DNA from: an uncultured Dehalococcoidia bacterium
GTDB taxonomy: Bacteria; Chloroflexota; Dehalococcoidia; Bin125
Assembly (NCBI GenBank): GCA_958295515.1
Contig: CATQGW010000005.1
Span: 186,001 to 250,000 of the forward strand
Direction of reading: 5' to 3'
DNA: 64,000 bases
Shown here piece after piece: positions 16,186 to 25,454 of the stretch. The position numbers were made by a program, and so were the translations under genes. The first letter of the stretch is position 1. Each line of letters begins with the position of its first letter. The notes beneath the pieces were generated by a model. The model was given only the letters and a program-made list of their open reading frames with translations. It did not search any database and had not been told where the DNA came from.

Positions 16186-18114
16186 CTAGCTCCCTTGCAG
16201 GCTCTCTCGCATCTGCTCCCAGGCGGCGCGGGCTTCCTCGACGGAGCCCTCGTCCTCGATCGTCGAGATGTCGCCGGGGTCAGTGTTCAGCGTGACGGCC
16301 TTGAGCACGCGGCGCATGATTTTGCCTGAGCGCGTTTTGGGCAGCGCATCGACGAAGTTGAGCTCGCCGATCACGGCGATCGGGCCGAGCTCGCTGCGGA
16401 CTGTTTGCAAGATCTCGCGGCGCAGCTCGTCCGACGGAGCATTGCCCGTCTTGAGCACGACGAAGGCCGAAATCACCTCGCCGCGCAGCTCGTCGGGACG
16501 GCCGGTCACGCCCGCCTCGGCGACGGCGCTGTGGCGCAGGATTGCGCTCTCCACCTCGATCGTGCCGATCCGGTGCGCCGCGATCTTGATGATCTCGTCC
16601 GCGCGCCCGCTGAACCAGACGTAGCCGTCGTCGTCCACCGAGGTCGCGTCGCCGGTGAAATAGACGCGGCGGCCGGGCACTTTGTCCCAGTAGTCGGCGT
16701 TGTAGCGCTCGGGCTCGCCCCACAGCTGCGCGGTGAGGCCAGGGAAGGGGCGGGTGATCGCAAAGATGCCCGGTTCGCCTGCGCCAAGCTCCTCGCCCTC
16801 CGTGCTCAGCACCATCCCCTCGATGCCCGGCAGCGGCACGCCCGCCGAGCCGGGCTTGATCGGCAGCATCTGAATGCCCCACGGATTGCCGATGATCGGC
16901 CCGCCCGTCTCGGTCTGCCACATGTGATCAAGCACCGGAATCTGGTCCTCGAAGATCTCCCGCTGGAACCACTCCCAGGCGGGCGGATTGAGCACTTCGC
17001 CGGCGGAGAAGACCCGCGTCAGCGAACTCAGATCGATCTCCTCGGCGACCTCCGGCCCCGAACGCATCAGCAGTCGGATCGCGGTGGGCGAGGTGAACAT
17101 CCCGGTCACGCCGTGATCCTCCACGATCCGGTAGAAGGTGCTCACGTCCGGATAATCCAGCGCGCCCTCGAACGAGATCGTGGTGCAGCCCATCAGCAGC
17201 GGCGCGTAGACGATGTAGGAATGTCCGACGACCCAGCCGATGTCGGAGGTCGCCCACCAGACATCCTCGGGCTCCAGCGCGAACATCCAGTCGGCCATCG
17301 AAGCGACCCAGACGGCGTAGCCGCCGTGCGAATGCACGGCCAGCTTGGGGCGCGCCGTGGTGCCTGAGGTGGCGAGGATGAAGGCCGGCTCGTTGGCCTC
17401 GACGGGCACCCACGATCCGTCGCCGCCCTCGCCGCGCGCCAGAAATTCGTCCCAAGTGATCTCCTTGCCGGGCGCGACGGGCGGCGAATCCTCGCGGCGG
17501 CGCTCGACGATGACCTGTTCGACCACCTCGCCGGCGCCCTCGTTCTCGAGCGCGCCGCGCACGAAGCCGTCCAGCGGCACATCGCGCCCGCGCCGCCAGG
17601 TCACGTCGGTCATGAACAGGAAACGGGCGTTGGCCATCTTCACCCGATCGGCGATCGCACCCGCGCCGAAGCCGGCGAAGATCACGAGGTGAATCGCACC
17701 GATCCGCGCGCAGGCCAGCATCAGCGCGATCGCCTCGAAGTTGGTCGGCATATAGATCGCGACGCGGTCGCCGCGGCGCACGCCGAGCGCGCGCAGGGCG
17801 GCGGCGATCCGCTCCACCTGGCGCAGCAGCTGGGCGTAGGTGTAGACGCGCTGGCCGCCCAGTTCGTCGAGCGCGATGACCGCCGCGCGCCCGCCGTTGC
17901 CCTGCTCGACCTGGTTGTCGAGACAGCCCCAGGCGATGTTCGTCTCGCCGCCGAGGAACCAGCGGAAGGCGGGCACCTCGTCGGGCGTCCACTCGAACAC
18001 CGAGTCCCACTGCGAGGCCCAGGGGATGCGCTGCGCCGCCTCGCTCCAGAAACCGTCCGGGTCATCCAGCGCCTCGCGCTGAATGCGTCGCACCACCGGG
18101 CCTACCAGGTCCAT
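16186..18114 (-). CDS. Acetyl-CoA synthetase-like AMP-dependent acyl-CoA ligase
   Basis: 642 residues from ATG 18114, with GGAGG 7 nt upstream; an upstream ATG at 18141 lacks a site. The P-loop-like motif is ILATSGTTARPKLAVHSHGG, the adenylation motif is WWATSDIGWVVGHSYIVYAPLL, and the hinge is RRVYFTGDATSVDDDGYVWF. GRADEIIKIAAHRIGTIEVE and the catalytic-lysine motif PKTRSGKIMRRVLKA close the C-terminal domain. The length and the N-terminal FRWFLGGETNIAWGCLDNQV place it with acetyl/propionyl-CoA synthetases. The lysine of SGKIM is the residue usually acetylated for control. It is divergent from the acyl-CoA carboxyltransferase gene 90 bp away, which suggests shared regulation of short acyl-CoA metabolism. 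Confidence 0.92.
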   Translation of the reverse strand: MDLVGPVVRRIQREALDDPDGFWSEAAQRIPWASQWDSVFEWTPDEVPAFRWFLGGETNIAWGCLDNQVEQGNGGRAAVIALDELGGQRVYTYAQLLRQVERIAAALRALGVRRGDRVAIYMPTNFEAIALMLACARIGAIHLVIFAGFGAGAIADRVKMANARFLFMTDVTWRRGRDVPLDGFVRGALENEGAGEVVEQVIVERRREDSPPVAPGKEITWDEFLARGEGGDGSWVPVEANEPAFILATSGTTARPKLAVHSHGGYAVWVASMADWMFALEPEDVWWATSDIGWVVGHSYIVYAPLLMGCTTISFEGALDYPDVSTFYRIVEDHGVTGMFTSPTAIRLLMRSGPEVAEEIDLSSLTRVFSAGEVLNPPAWEWFQREIFEDQIPVLDHMWQTETGGPIIGNPWGIQMLPIKPGSAGVPLPGIEGMVLSTEGEELGAGEPGIFAITRPFPGLTAQLWGEPERYNADYWDKVPGRRVYFTGDATSVDDDGYVWFSGRADEIIKIAAHRIGTIEVESAILRHSAVAEAGVTGRPDELRGEVISAFVVLKTGNAPSDELRREILQTVRSELGPIAVIGELNFVDALPKTRSGKIMRRVLKAVTLNTDPGDISTIEDEGSVEEARAAWEQMRESLQGS

Positions 18115-18204
18115 GAGCGCCCTCCAAATTCCGACAGGCAATAGCGTATTCGGAGGCTATCAGCAGCCGAGCGCCGCCCGGCGACGCGAGAGGGAGCAGC
18201 GCAG

Positions 18205-19722
18205 ATGGATGACGAACTGATCGAAGAGGTCTTGCAGCTGCGCCGCGCGGCGATGGACGCGGCGCGCCCGGAAGCCGTCGCCAAGGTGCATGCGCGGGGC
18301 AAGTTCACGGCGCGCGAGCGGATCGCGATGCTGCTCGATGCGGACTCGTTCGTCGAATACGGCGTGCTCGCTGTGCCGAGCAATCCCGAAATCGCGGGGC
18401 CGGCCGACGGTCTGGTGCAGGGCGTGGGCACGATCGACGGCGCGCCCGTCGCGGTCGCTTCCTACGACTACACCGTGCAGGGCGGCACCCAGACGGCGCT
18501 CAATCACGGCAAGTTCGACCGTCTGGTCGAGCTGGCCTACGAGCGCGGCTGGCCGCTGGTGACGTTCGCCGACGGCGGCGGCGCGCGCGCGCACGATCTC
18601 GGCGGCGGGCAGGTCGGGCTGAGCGGCCGCTGGGGCACCTGGGACGGCATGGCCGCGCTGTCCGGCTGGGTACCCACCGTCTCGGTCGTCTCGGGACGCT
18701 CCTTCGCCGGCAACGCCAGCATCGCCGGGATTTCGGATGTGGTGATCGCCACCCGCGACTCGGCGATCGGGATGGGCGGACCGCCGCTGGTCGAGGCCGC
18801 GATGGGCGTCAAGGTCACGCCCGACGAGCTGGGACCGGCCGAGCTGCACGAGCGGGTCGGCGGGATCGACCTGATGGTCGAGAGCGAGGCCGAGGCGATC
18901 GACGCGACGGTGCGATACCTGCGCTATTTCCTCGGCGACAGCGATGAATACGAGGAAGCGCCGGAGGCGGAGCGGATTCGCCGGATCGTGCCCACCAACC
19001 GACGCCGCGCGTACGACATGCGCCGCGTGATCCGCGCGATCATGGACCGCGATTCGGTAATGGAGCTGCGCCCGGTCTGGGCGCCGCAGGCGATCACCGC
19101 GCTGGCGCGTCTGGGCGGGCGCGCGGTGGGCGTGATCGCCAATCAGCCGCTGACGGTGATCGCCGGCGCGATTGATTCGGACGCTTCAGACAAGCTGGCG
19201 CGCTTCATCCAGCTCTGCGACGCCTACGACCTGCCGATGATCTCGCTGATCGACAACCCGGGCTACATGGTCGGGCGGCCGGCTGAGGAGTCGGGCATCG
19301 CGCGGCATCACGCGCGCCCGATCATCGCGCACGCCCACCGCACCGTGCCGCTCTTCACGGTGCAGCTGCGCAAGGCCTACGGGCTCGGCCCGGCCGCGAT
19401 GGGCAACAGCTACGCGCAGCGCGACCTCCGGCTCGCCTGGCCCACGGCAGAGTCCGGCGGCATGGGCCTGGAGGGCGCAGCGCTGCTGGTGCGCCGCGAC
19501 GAGATCGCAGAGACCGAAGACCCGGCAGAAGCACGCCGCATCCGCGACGAGTTCGCCGAGGACCTGCGCCGCAAGGGCTCCGCGCTCAACGCCGGCCGCC
19601 GCTACGAGTTCGATGATGTGATCCCTCCCGAAGAAACCCGCGATCGCTTAATCGCCCAACTACGGCTAACGCCCAAGCCGCCACCCCGCACGGAGAAGAA
19701 GCACCCGATTGATGCGTGGTAG
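18205..19722 (+). CDS. Acyl-CoA carboxylase carboxyltransferase subunit
   Basis: 505 residues with GAGAGGGAGC upstream of ATG 18205. It is a two-domain crotonase-fold protein of the propionyl/acetyl/methylcrotonyl-CoA carboxylase beta type. HARGKFTARERIAMLLDADS is the N-terminal signature. GGARAHDLGGGQVGLSGRWG replaces the usual GGAR-IQEG loop of the first oxyanion hole. The second half has YDLPMISLIDNPGYMVGR and TVPLFTVQLRKAYGLGPAAMG. It transfers carboxybiotin CO2 to an acyl-CoA, but no biotin carboxylase or biotin carrier gene lies in the window, so the partner must be elsewhere. The variant loops make the acyl-CoA specificity hard to call. Confidence 0.88.
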   Translation: MDDELIEEVLQLRRAAMDAARPEAVAKVHARGKFTARERIAMLLDADSFVEYGVLAVPSNPEIAGPADGLVQGVGTIDGAPVAVASYDYTVQGGTQTALNHGKFDRLVELAYERGWPLVTFADGGGARAHDLGGGQVGLSGRWGTWDGMAALSGWVPTVSVVSGRSFAGNASIAGISDVVIATRDSAIGMGGPPLVEAAMGVKVTPDELGPAELHERVGGIDLMVESEAEAIDATVRYLRYFLGDSDEYEEAPEAERIRRIVPTNRRRAYDMRRVIRAIMDRDSVMELRPVWAPQAITALARLGGRAVGVIANQPLTVIAGAIDSDASDKLARFIQLCDAYDLPMISLIDNPGYMVGRPAEESGIARHHARPIIAHAHRTVPLFTVQLRKAYGLGPAAMGNSYAQRDLRLAWPTAESGGMGLEGAALLVRRDEIAETEDPAEARRIRDEFAEDLRRKGSALNAGRRYEFDDVIPPEETRDRLIAQLRLTPKPPPRTEKKHPIDAW

Positions 19723-19729
19723 CTCCCAC

Positions 19730-20416
19730 CTCCGCCATACCCGCCGCCAACTCCGCCATCGCCACGCCTACCTCCCCCGTCATTCCCGCCCCCCTCTCCG
19801 TCACACCCGCCCTCGCACTTCCGGCACCACCGCAGAAAAATCCGTCATTCCCGCGAAAGCGGGAATCTCCCCCGCACAACCTCCCATGCACCGCCACGAG
19901 ATTCCCGCGTTCGCGGGAATGACGGGAAGGAGGCCGCACCCCCCATTCCGTCATTCCCAACCCCTTTTCCGTCACACCCGCCCTCGCACTTCCGGCACCA
20001 CCGCAGAAAAATCCGTCATTCCCGCGAAAGCGGGAATCTCCCCCGCACAACCTCCCAAGCATCGCCATGAGATTCCCGCGTTCGCGGGAATGACGGGAAG
20101 GAGACCGCACCCCCCATTCCGTCATTCCCGCCCCCAACTCCGTCATACCCGTGCTTGCCACGGGTATCTCGCCGCCACCACCACCAAGGCCGCGCACAGC
20201 CACCGCCGTCTCCTCCACCATTCCCGCTCGGAGAGGAAGCGACGCGCTAACTCGGTAGTGCTCACAGCGAGATACCCGTGGCAAGCACGGGTATGACGGG
20301 GGGAGGCAAGCGCGGGTATGACAGGGGAGGCAAGCACGGGTATGACAGGGGAGGCAAGCGCGGGTATGACGGAATCCCTCCGTCATTCCCGCGCCCTGCC
20401 ACAGCAATCTCGCCGT
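19730..20416. repeat. Mixed palindromic repeat block (family B then family A)
   Basis: Family B hairpins start at 19847, 19901, 20018 and 20072; they form two copies of one unit 171 bp apart, including CCGGCACCACCGCAGAAA. They are followed by family A hairpins in opposite orientation at 20145 and 20272, then three short direct repeats of AGGCAAGC(A/G)CGGGTATGAC near 20302-20371. This is the convergent gap between the carboxyltransferase gene and hisG. No coding sequence is convincing. Confidence 0.84.
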
Positions 20417-20417
20417 G

Positions 20418-21287
20418 TCAGGAGATGACTTTGTTCAGCGGGTAGGACACCAACCCGCTCGCGCCGGCGCGGCGGAGTTGGGGGATGATCTCGCGCTCCT
20501 GGCGCTCTTCCATGATGATTTCGAGCGCCACCCAATCGCTGTCGATCAGCGGGCTGACCGTGGGCGCGTGCTCGCCGAAGCGGCCGATCACGGCGAGTAC
20601 GTCGTCGAGGCGGTCGCGCGGGGTGTTGAGCTTGAGCCCGACTTTGGTGGTGGCCGCGATCGCGCCCTGCAGCAGCGTGTTGATCGCTTCGATCTTGTCG
20701 CGGCGCGGGGCATCGGCCCAGGCCGCGCGGTTGGCGATCAGGCGGGTGGTGCTTTCGAGCACGTCGGCGATGACGCGCAGGTTGTTGGCGCGCAGGCTCG
20801 AACCGGTTTCGGTGATGTCGACGATCGCGTCGATGATCCGCGCCTTGACTTCGGTCGCGCCCCAGGAGAATTCGACGCGCACCTCAACGCCCCGCGCCTG
20901 GAAGAACTCGCGGGTGGTGCGCACCAGCTCGGTGGCGACGACGCCGCCGGCGAGCTGCTCAACCTCGGTGATGGGGCTTTCGGCAGGGACGGCCAGCACC
21001 CAGCGCGCGGGGCGGCTGGTGGCGCGGCTGTATTGCAGCTCGGCAATCTCGATCACGTCTGCGCCGGTCTCGCAGACCCAATCGTGGCCGGTGATGCCGC
21101 AGTCCACCACACCGTCCTCAACGTAGCGCGCCATCTCCTGAGCGCGGAACATCGTGCAGCTGATCTCGTCGTCGTCGATCTGCGGGAAGTAGGAGCGGCT
21201 GTTGGTGGAGATGCGAAAGCCGGCGCGGCGGAAGAGGTCCAGCGTGGGGCTTTCGAGCGAGCCTTTGGGCAGGCCGAGTTTCAGCAT
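20418..21287 (-). CDS. hisG: ATP phosphoribosyltransferase (long form)
   Basis: 289 residues from ATG 21287; the start is set by MLKLGLPKGSLESPTLDLFR, the classic HisG opening. FRISTNSRSYFP, DEISCTMFRAQEMARYVEDG, VVDCGITGHDW and the PRPP loop IVDITETGSSLRAN are present. The C-terminal ~75 residues (TVSPLIDSDWVALEIIMEER) form the ACT-like regulatory domain of the long form, which gives histidine feedback inhibition. It catalyses the first step of histidine synthesis. No other his genes are nearby. Confidence 0.95.
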   Translation of the reverse strand: MLKLGLPKGSLESPTLDLFRRAGFRISTNSRSYFPQIDDDEISCTMFRAQEMARYVEDGVVDCGITGHDWVCETGADVIEIAELQYSRATSRPARWVLAVPAESPITEVEQLAGGVVATELVRTTREFFQARGVEVRVEFSWGATEVKARIIDAIVDITETGSSLRANNLRVIADVLESTTRLIANRAAWADAPRRDKIEAINTLLQGAIAATTKVGLKLNTPRDRLDDVLAVIGRFGEHAPTVSPLIDSDWVALEIIMEERQEREIIPQLRRAGASGLVSYPLNKVIS

Positions 21288-21421
21288 TGGGCGTTGTCCT
21301 GCGTCCGAATTGCGGTTCACCCTGATCATCGCGCCTGCGCGCGCTGCCGTGTAGTCCCGCGTAGTGGATAGATGTGGCGCAGGGCACAGGGAGGCGGAGG
21401 CGGCGGCGATAGACTGCGGGT

Positions 21422-22549
21422 ATGGCGACTGCGCCGCAGGTTCCGCTGACCGATGCGCGCCGCGAGCGGGTGCGCGAGATGATCCGCGACGAGCTGGAGA
21501 CGGCCTGGCTTTACGACCAGCTGGCGCGTCACAGCGAAGCGTCGCTCGCAGATTCGCTGCAGGGGATGGCGGAGACGGAGCGCCAGCACGCGGCCCACTG
21601 GTGCAGCATTCTGGGCGACGATTCGCTGCTCGGTGAGTCGATCTCACCCTCGCTACGGCGGCGGCTGCTGGCCTGGCAGGCGCGCTTCGGCGGGCTGGGG
21701 CTGGTGATCTCGCAGCTGCGCCAGGAGGAACTGACCGATATCTACGTCTACGAGGCGGACCCCGACTCAGGCAATCTGGCCGAGGAGGAGCGCGAGCACC
21801 GCGCGGCGCTGGCGGAGCTGGACGATCACGATGAGCTGACCTCGGGGCACGGGGTCTCGGTCGGCGCGGCCAGCACCTTCCGCGCCTCGCTGTTCGGTTT
21901 CAACGATGGAATCGTCTCAAATTTGGCGTTGATGGCGGGCGTGGCGGGCGTGGCGGTGGGTTCGGACGCGGTGATCGTGGCGGGCATCGGCGGCTGGCTG
22001 GCCGGCGCGTTCTCGATGGCCGCGGGAGAATACATCTCGGTGCGCAGCCAGACCGAGTTGCACGAGCACCAGATTGGCATGGAGCTCGAGGAGTTGCTGC
22101 TGGATCCGCGCGAAGAGCAGCGCGAGCTGGAGCGCATCTACCGCCGCAAGGGGTTGTCGAAGGAGTTGGCGGGCGAGGTCGCGGCGGAGTTGATGGCCGA
22201 CCCGCAGACCGCGCTGGACACGCTGGCGCGCGAGGAGCTGGGGCTGGATCCGGGCGGGCTGGGCTCGCCGATCCGCGCCGCAATCGGCTCGTTCTTCGCC
22301 TTTTCGCTGGGCGCGATGCTTCCGCTGCTGCCGTTCGTGATCGCCTACGCGGCGGGCTGGAGCCACGGCTGGTGGGCGCTGCTGGCCTCAACGCTCGCCT
22401 CAGCCGCAGCGCTCGCCATAGCCGGCCTGCTGACCTCCGTGATCACCAGCCGCAACCCCTTCTACGCCTCAGCCCGCTTCGTAGTCGTAGGCATCGGCTT
22501 CGCCGCAATCACATTCGGCATCGGCTCCGCGCTGCCATTCGAGTTGTAG
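21422..22549 (+). CDS. MbfA-like ferritin-domain/VIT1 fusion, predicted iron (or manganese) transporter
   Basis: 375 residues. Residues 1-140 are a rubrerythrin/ferritin-like helical bundle with metal ligands in RDELETAWLYDQLARHS and MAETERQHAAHW. Residues 150-375 are a VIT1/CCC1 transporter: FRASLFGFNDGIVSNLALMAG, AGAFSMAAGEYISVRSQ, and three C-terminal helices. The same architecture is known in MbfA, a membrane ferritin that exports iron. It therefore probably removes excess Fe(II) across the cytoplasmic membrane, with the ferritin domain as sensor or oxidase. It is divergent from hisG with a 134-bp gap. Confidence 0.85.
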   Translation: MATAPQVPLTDARRERVREMIRDELETAWLYDQLARHSEASLADSLQGMAETERQHAAHWCSILGDDSLLGESISPSLRRRLLAWQARFGGLGLVISQLRQEELTDIYVYEADPDSGNLAEEEREHRAALAELDDHDELTSGHGVSVGAASTFRASLFGFNDGIVSNLALMAGVAGVAVGSDAVIVAGIGGWLAGAFSMAAGEYISVRSQTELHEHQIGMELEELLLDPREEQRELERIYRRKGLSKELAGEVAAELMADPQTALDTLAREELGLDPGGLGSPIRAAIGSFFAFSLGAMLPLLPFVIAYAAGWSHGWWALLASTLASAAALAIAGLLTSVITSRNPFYASARFVVVGIGFAAITFGIGSALPFEL

Positions 22550-22559
22550 CTGGGCCCTC

Positions 22560-23420
22560 TATTCCGTCATACCCACGCCCCCTCTTCCGTCATACCCGTG
22601 CTTGCCACGGGTATCTCGCCGTGAGCACCACCAACGCACCGTCCACACTCCGCCCGCCCGCCCTGTCAATACCCGCGCCCCCTCCTCGTCATACCCGTGC
22701 TTGCCACGGGTATCTCGCCGTGAGCACCACCAACACACCGTCCACATTCCGCCCGCCCGCCCTGTCAATACCCGCGCCCCCTCCCTGTCAATACCCGTGC
22801 CTCTCCTCCTCGTCATACCCGTGCTTGCCACGGGTATCTCGCCGTGAGCACCACCAACGCACCGTCCACACTCCGCCCACCCTCCCTGTCAATACCCGCG
22901 CCCCCTATTCCGTCATACCCGTGCTTGCCACGGGTATCTCGCCGTGAGCACCACCAACGCACCGTCTACCCTCCACCCTCCCTCCCTATCAATACCCGCG
23001 CCCCCTCCTCGTCATACCCGTGCTTGCCACGGGTATCTCGCCGTGAGCACTACCAACGCACCGTCCACCCTCCCGCCCCCCTTTCTGCCATTGCCGCTCG
23101 CGGGCGAGACCTCACGCTGACTCGGTGGTGGTGGCAGCGAGATACCCGTGGCAAGCACGGGTATGACGGAATAGGGAGCGCGGGTCTCTCGCGGTCAACG
23201 GCACCAACGCACCGTCCACACTCCCGTCCCCTCTTTCCGCCACTGCCGCTCGCGGGCGAGACCGCACGCTGACTCGGTGGCGGTGGCAGCGAGATACCCG
23301 TGGCAAGCACGGGTATGACGGAAAAGGGGGCGCGGGAATGACGGGGAGGGGCGGGTACGACGGAACGGGGGCGGGTACGACGGAACGGGGCGGGTGTGAC
23401 GGAGGCGGGCAAGCAAAAGC
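22560..23420. repeat. Palindromic repeat block, family A minisatellite (7 copies)
   Basis: Seven 23-nt family A hairpins start at 22592, 22691, 22815, 22915, 23014, 23142 and 23294; the first five share one orientation and the last two the other. The first five sit in a tandem array with a period of about 100-124 bp whose spacer contains GTGAGCACCACCAACGCACC and TCAATACCCGCGCCCCCT. The block ends with direct repeats of GGGGCGGGTACGACGGAAC. It is the convergent gap between the MbfA-like and NYN genes. No gene is seen. Confidence 0.85.
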
Positions 23421-25052
23421 TCACTCAACCTCGAACAGCACGACAGTCGCGCCGGCTGCCTCCAAAGCCTCGCTGAGCACCTCGGCCTCTTGCTCGCTGA
23501 GGCCGCTGCGGACGGCGGTCGGAGCGCCGTCGACCAGACGCTTGGCGTCGAGCACCCCGAGCGGGGTGTGCTCCTGCACCACCTTGATCACCGCGAGCGT
23601 GTCCGCGCCGATCTCCTGAAGCACCACCTCGAAGCCCGCCGGCGCGTCCTCCACGGCCTCAGCGCCGGCCTGCGGCAGGCCGAAATCGCCGAGCACGGCG
23701 GAGATATCGAAATCGTCCACCGCGATCGGCATGTAGCGCCGCGGCAGCTGGTAGCTGAACGCGCCGACATCGCGCTCCAGGTCGAAAGTGTCGATCCAGT
23801 CCTCGTTGCGGTAGAGCGCGCTCATCTCGTCGACGAAGCCAATCACCCCGAAGCGGCGGTGGTAGACGCCCTGCGCGCGCAGCTCCTGCATGTGCGGGAG
23901 GTAGCCGCCGTCGTTGCTGACGATCAGCACATCGCACTCGCGCTCGCGCAGCCCGCCCAGCGCCTGGTGAATCGCTTCGTCGACGACCGGGCGGCGGCGG
24001 CCGCTGTCGTCGGGCTCGGAGCGCAGCAGGATCGGTCGAAAACCCTCCTCGCCGTCGAGATAGACGGCGAAGCCGGTGATCGCGTCGTTGTGCTGGAGGA
24101 AAGAGAGGAACTGTGCGTTGCCGCCGGCGGCGCGGCGCTCCGTGAAGCGGCGCAGCTCGCCCCAGCGCGGGCGCGTCTCGGCGTTGAGCTGGTCGGGGCC
24201 GATCAGGTTGCCCAGCGCCCAATCGATGTTCTCGTGATCGATCAGCACGAGGATGTCGCGCGGCGCGCCGGGCGCAGCGTCCGGCTGCGGTTCGAGAGCG
24301 GCCGGCGGAGCGGCCTCGATCGGCGGAATCGCGAGCTCGGGACGGGCGTCGAACGCCTCGCGCAGCTGCGTACCGAGCGGCGACTCGGGCATCGGCGGCG
24401 GAGCCGGAGCCGGCTGTGGTGTCTGCAACGGCTGCGGCGGGCGCGGCGGGGCTGCCTGCGTGGAGGCGAGGTAGCCCTCCGGGTAGCGGCTGCGCTCATC
24501 GGACTCGCGGTAGACATGCGGCGGCACCGCCTCGACATCCCTCACGATGTCGAGCGTGTCCAGCTCTTCGCCGATAAAGTCGCTGCGGCGGTCGAAATGC
24601 ACCACATGCAGCTTGCGGCGCGACCCGTCGGGGCGCAGCCGCAGGTTGAGCAGCGCCACGGTGATCTCGCCCGCGTAGCTGTCGCCGCCGACATACAGCA
24701 CATCCTGGTCGGTCTTCCGCAGCGCCTCCAACTCGGCGAGAATGTTGCGCTTGACCACCCGCCAGGACTCGAACTCCTCAAACTCGGTCAAGATCAGCTC
24801 ATAGCCGAAGCGTTGCAGCGCCGCGTAGAAGGGCCCGGAGGGCTGCCGCCGCTGGAAGTACCGAGCGGTCACAAAGTACCCCCCGGCACGCATGCTGGCC
24901 GCATAGCGCTTGAGCTCCTCAAAGTCGGTGCGGTCCCGACTGGTCGGCGAGCGCCCCAGCACATCCTTAAACGCGCGATACAAGTAATCGCCGTCCACGA
25001 CAAGCGCAAGTCGGTCGATGTCTTGCTGTTCCGAACTATCCGGGGTGGTCAT
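23421..25052 (-). CDS. Double NYN-domain putative ribonuclease fused to a bL12-like C-terminal domain
   Basis: 543 residues with AAAGGG 7 nt upstream of ATG 25052. Residues about 10-185 are a NYN/PIN-like domain (LALVVDGDYLYRAF, DQDVLYVGGDSYAGEITVAL). Residues about 195-265 are a proline-rich linker (PPRPPQPLQTPQPAPAPPP). Residues about 273-435 are a second NYN domain (ILVLIDHENIDWALGNL, VVDEAIHQALGGL, CDVLIVSNDGGYLPHMQEL). Residues about 470-543 read like the C-terminal domain of ribosomal protein bL12 (GFEVVLQEIGADTLAVIKVV, LGVLDAKRLVDGAPTAV, EALEAAGATVVLFEV). NYN proteins of the LabA/DUF88 type are predicted metal-dependent RNases. The bL12 domain normally recruits translation factors, so the fusion suggests an RNase acting near ribosomes or elongation factors. 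That link is inference. Confidence 0.75.
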   Translation of the reverse strand: MTTPDSSEQQDIDRLALVVDGDYLYRAFKDVLGRSPTSRDRTDFEELKRYAASMRAGGYFVTARYFQRRQPSGPFYAALQRFGYELILTEFEEFESWRVVKRNILAELEALRKTDQDVLYVGGDSYAGEITVALLNLRLRPDGSRRKLHVVHFDRRSDFIGEELDTLDIVRDVEAVPPHVYRESDERSRYPEGYLASTQAAPPRPPQPLQTPQPAPAPPPMPESPLGTQLREAFDARPELAIPPIEAAPPAALEPQPDAAPGAPRDILVLIDHENIDWALGNLIGPDQLNAETRPRWGELRRFTERRAAGGNAQFLSFLQHNDAITGFAVYLDGEEGFRPILLRSEPDDSGRRRPVVDEAIHQALGGLRERECDVLIVSNDGGYLPHMQELRAQGVYHRRFGVIGFVDEMSALYRNEDWIDTFDLERDVGAFSYQLPRRYMPIAVDDFDISAVLGDFGLPQAGAEAVEDAPAGFEVVLQEIGADTLAVIKVVQEHTPLGVLDAKRLVDGAPTAVRSGLSEQEAEVLSEALEAAGATVVLFEVE

Positions 25053-25454
25053 ATCTGACCCTTTCTTATGGTCTGGAGTGAATGAAGGACGCGCGTACGC
25101 GCAACGGACTCGGGGTACGCCCGCTTCGGGTCGTGGTCAGTCGGAGCCTGGAGATGTCGTTACGGAAGTCGATGCGAAACGAACGTCTACGCGCGCGGGC
25201 TAAGCGACGCGCTTCCCCGGCGGGTGTTGCCTGCCCGGTGCCGCCGATCGGCGCGGCTCAGGCTGGTCCAAGGGAGGAAAGTAGAACATTCGGTAACGCA
25301 CATCGAGTTAAACAACATCCTGGGCTCCGGCCGGTGGTTCATCAGAAGCCTCCAGTTCCGACCTGCCTGCGAATCGAGCGCGTCCTCAGCGCTCGAGCGC
25401 TTATGACATGAGTAGAGCGGATTGCGATTCCGGCTGTCAAGTCCGGCTGTCAAG
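25053..25454. other. Non-coding interval upstream of the NYN gene
   Basis: About 400 bp with no convincing gene; open frames here have random composition. A 13-nt direct repeat, CCGGCTGTCAAGT, occurs twice close together near 25431-25455, beside the end of nuoG. The promoter of the NYN gene should lie near the left end, but no clear -35/-10 pair stands out. Confidence 0.5.

Noticed and set aside
25082-25411. A 109-codon frame between the NYN gene and nuoG
   Set aside because: Random composition, no ribosome-binding site and no conserved motif; left as non-coding.
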